Assembly (NCBI GenBank): GCA_002701395.1
Contig: NZVC01000050.1
Coordinates: forward strand, 39,955 to 103,954
Direction: 5' to 3'
DNA from: Maritimibacter sp.
GTDB lineage: Bacteria > Pseudomonadota > Alphaproteobacteria > Rhodobacterales > Rhodobacteraceae
Length of the DNA: 64,000 nucleotides
Positions 62,960-64,000 of this stretch are shown here, piece after piece. The stretch's first letter is position 1, and each line of letters begins with the position of its first letter. The notes below the pieces were generated by a model that ran no database searches, was not told the origin of the DNA, and saw only the letters and a list, made by a program, of their open reading frames with translations. The translations under genes were made by a program, and so were the position numbers.

Positions 62960-64000
62960 ATGCCACGCGATACCGCGCCACGCGACACTTCCGCCTCTAT
63001 GGGCTCTCTCATGATGATCTCGCTGCACGGCTATGTGGCCGGGTCGCCGGAACTCGGGAAGCCTGACACCGGCGGACAGGTGGTGTTCGTGATGGAACTG
63101 GCCAAGCGGTTCGCCCGCCTCGGGTACAAGGTCGACGTGATCACCCGCCGGTTCGAGGACCAGCCCGAAGAGGATCGCATCAACGACAATCTGCGGGTCT
63201 GGCGCATCCCGTTCGGCGGGCGCGATTTCATCCGCAAGGAAGACATGCACGACTGGTACGGCGACTTCGTGTCGAACCTGCTCGCCGCGATCCGCGCCAA
63301 CCACCTGAAGTACGATGTCGTCAACTCGCACTATTGGGACGCGGGCGTGTCCGGCCAGAAGGTCGCCGAGGAACTTCAGATCCCGCACGTCCACACGCCG
63401 CACAGCCTTGGCTGGTGGAAGCAGAAGGACATGAAGTCCCTGGGCAAGGACGATGGCGAAGGCAACTATCGCTTCAAGGAACGGATTCAGAAAGAATTCG
63501 TGCTGTACCGCGCCTGCGACCACGTCATCGCCACCACGGAACAGCAGGCCCAGCTGATCGAGGATCACTACGACCTGCCCTCGGACCACATCACGATGAT
63601 CCCGCCCGGCATCGACGAACAGCGATTCACTGCCGTGACGCCAAGCCAGTTGTCCGACGTGCGCCAGCGGCTGGGCATGTCGGCCAAGGACGTCTACGTC
63701 GTCGGTCGCGCCGCCACCAACAAGGGCTACGACCTGATCCTGAAGTCGATGCCCTACCTTGCCGAACTTCAGCCCGACGCGCGGCTGGTGCTGGCCGCCG
63801 GGGCGAACTCTGCCAAGGACAAGGAACTGCTGGCCTCGTGGCAAAAGCTTGCCGGAGAGCTTGAGATCGGCGACCGCATCGACTGGCGCGGCTATGTCGC
63901 CGACGACGACCTTGCCGACTATTACCGCGCGCCCGGCGTCTTCGCCCTGCCCTCGCGCTATGAACCGTTCGGCATGACCGCGGTCGAGGCGATGGCCTGC
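62960..64000 (+). CDS. mfpsA: GT4 glycosyltransferase, mannosylfructose-phosphate synthase-like, cut by window edge
   Basis: The partial protein (347 residues so far) starts near ATG 62960 and shows MISLHGYVAGSPELGKPDTG, GQVVFVMELAKRFARLGYKV, VITRRFEDQPEEDRINDNLR, VVNSHYWDAGVSGQKVAEEL, HVHTPHSLGWWKQK and SRYEPFGMTAVEAMAC with the E-x7-E motif. These fit the sucrose-phosphate-synthase group; HGYVA, the LGKPDTGGQVV loop, RFEDQP and ATNKGYDLIL resemble the Agrobacterium mannosylfructose-phosphate synthase as I recall it better than sucrose synthases. It would join GDP-mannose and fructose-6-phosphate. The 31 bases before it follow the phosphatase directly. Confidence 0.82.
   Translation, partial: MPRDTAPRDTSASMGSLMMISLHGYVAGSPELGKPDTGGQVVFVMELAKRFARLGYKVDVITRRFEDQPEEDRINDNLRVWRIPFGGRDFIRKEDMHDWYGDFVSNLLAAIRANHLKYDVVNSHYWDAGVSGQKVAEELQIPHVHTPHSLGWWKQKDMKSLGKDDGEGNYRFKERIQKEFVLYRACDHVIATTEQQAQLIEDHYDLPSDHITMIPPGIDEQRFTAVTPSQLSDVRQRLGMSAKDVYVVGRAATNKGYDLILKSMPYLAELQPDARLVLAAGANSAKDKELLASWQKLAGELEIGDRIDWRGYVADDDLADYYRAPGVFALPSRYEPFGMTAVEAMAC

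Noticed and set aside
62960-64000. Plain sucrose-phosphate synthase
   Set aside because: Not excluded, but HGYVA, RFEDQP and ATNKGYDL fit the mannosylfructose-phosphate synthase better; the call remains tentative because the gene is cut.

Overview
The window is a GC-rich, gene-dense, ordinary chromosomal stretch from an alphaproteobacterium, most likely of the Rhodobacteraceae (Roseobacter/Rhodobacter side). Pointers are a C4-pathway 5-aminolevulinate synthase (hemA) with an FnrL-type box upstream, a che cluster in the order cheD-cheY-cheA-cheW-cheR-cheY without cheB, a VPLPA-CTERM surface protein, a form II (AYRGAGR) CoxL-type molybdenum hydroxylase, and GC-rich intergenic elements between convergent genes. 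No prophage, insertion sequence, CRISPR array or rRNA operon was seen. Both end genes (ispG and a glycosyltransferase) run off the window.

Layout. 1-5.9 kb: ispG, a RodZ-like protein, hemA with a secreted partner gene, and an M20 peptidase. 6-7.4 kb: an unknown gene, tRNA-Asp and a GNAT acetyltransferase. 7.7-13.9 kb: a tightly overlapping chemotaxis operon that also holds a STAS protein, an unknown 124-residue protein and a secreted Cache-like protein. 14.1-18.4 kb: two tRNA-Val genes (UAC, CAC) flanking soxR and its operator, then an HU-like protein and lon. 18.6-31.6 kb: housekeeping and accessory genes (Old Yellow Enzyme, VPLPA-CTERM protein, tgt, DUF1428, sufT, MscS channel, alpha/beta hydrolase, LysR regulator, SatD-DUF3307 pair, A-type Fe-S carrier, TfoX, tpiA, purF). 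31.7-40.9 kb: small membrane protein, winged-helix/hydrolase fusion, cvpA, radA, bioY, two SDRs, a lipoprotein and pepN. 41-46.5 kb: molybdenum hydroxylase genes (S-L-M order) and a divergent MFS transporter. 46.6-53.3 kb: tamA-tamB. 53.5-60.2 kb: urea ABC transporter urtABCDE with an extra secreted gene between urtB and urtC. 60.6-64 kb: a sugar module (propeller glycoside hydrolase, HAD phosphatase, GT4 synthase) that looks like mannosylfructose metabolism.

How the genes cooperate. The che operon supplies a kinase (CheA), adaptor (CheW), methyltransferase (CheR), deamidase (CheD) and two receivers, but no receptor or methylesterase, so these must be encoded elsewhere. TamA and TamB form one envelope-spanning assembly machine. 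UrtA-E import urea, although no urease genes are seen here. The last three genes would make, dephosphorylate and perhaps cleave a nonreducing fructoside used as a compatible solute.

The least explained structure is at 26.8-28.3 kb: three 18-bp dyads with an exact 29-bp period end 4 bases before a SatD-family gene. That protein pairs a region reminiscent of nucleotidyl cyclases with a C-terminal helix-turn-helix and is translationally coupled to a DUF3307 membrane protein. Within the che operon, CheD and the unknown 124-residue protein end in nearly the same hexapeptide (GEVELF/GEVEIF), which may be a shared docking tail.
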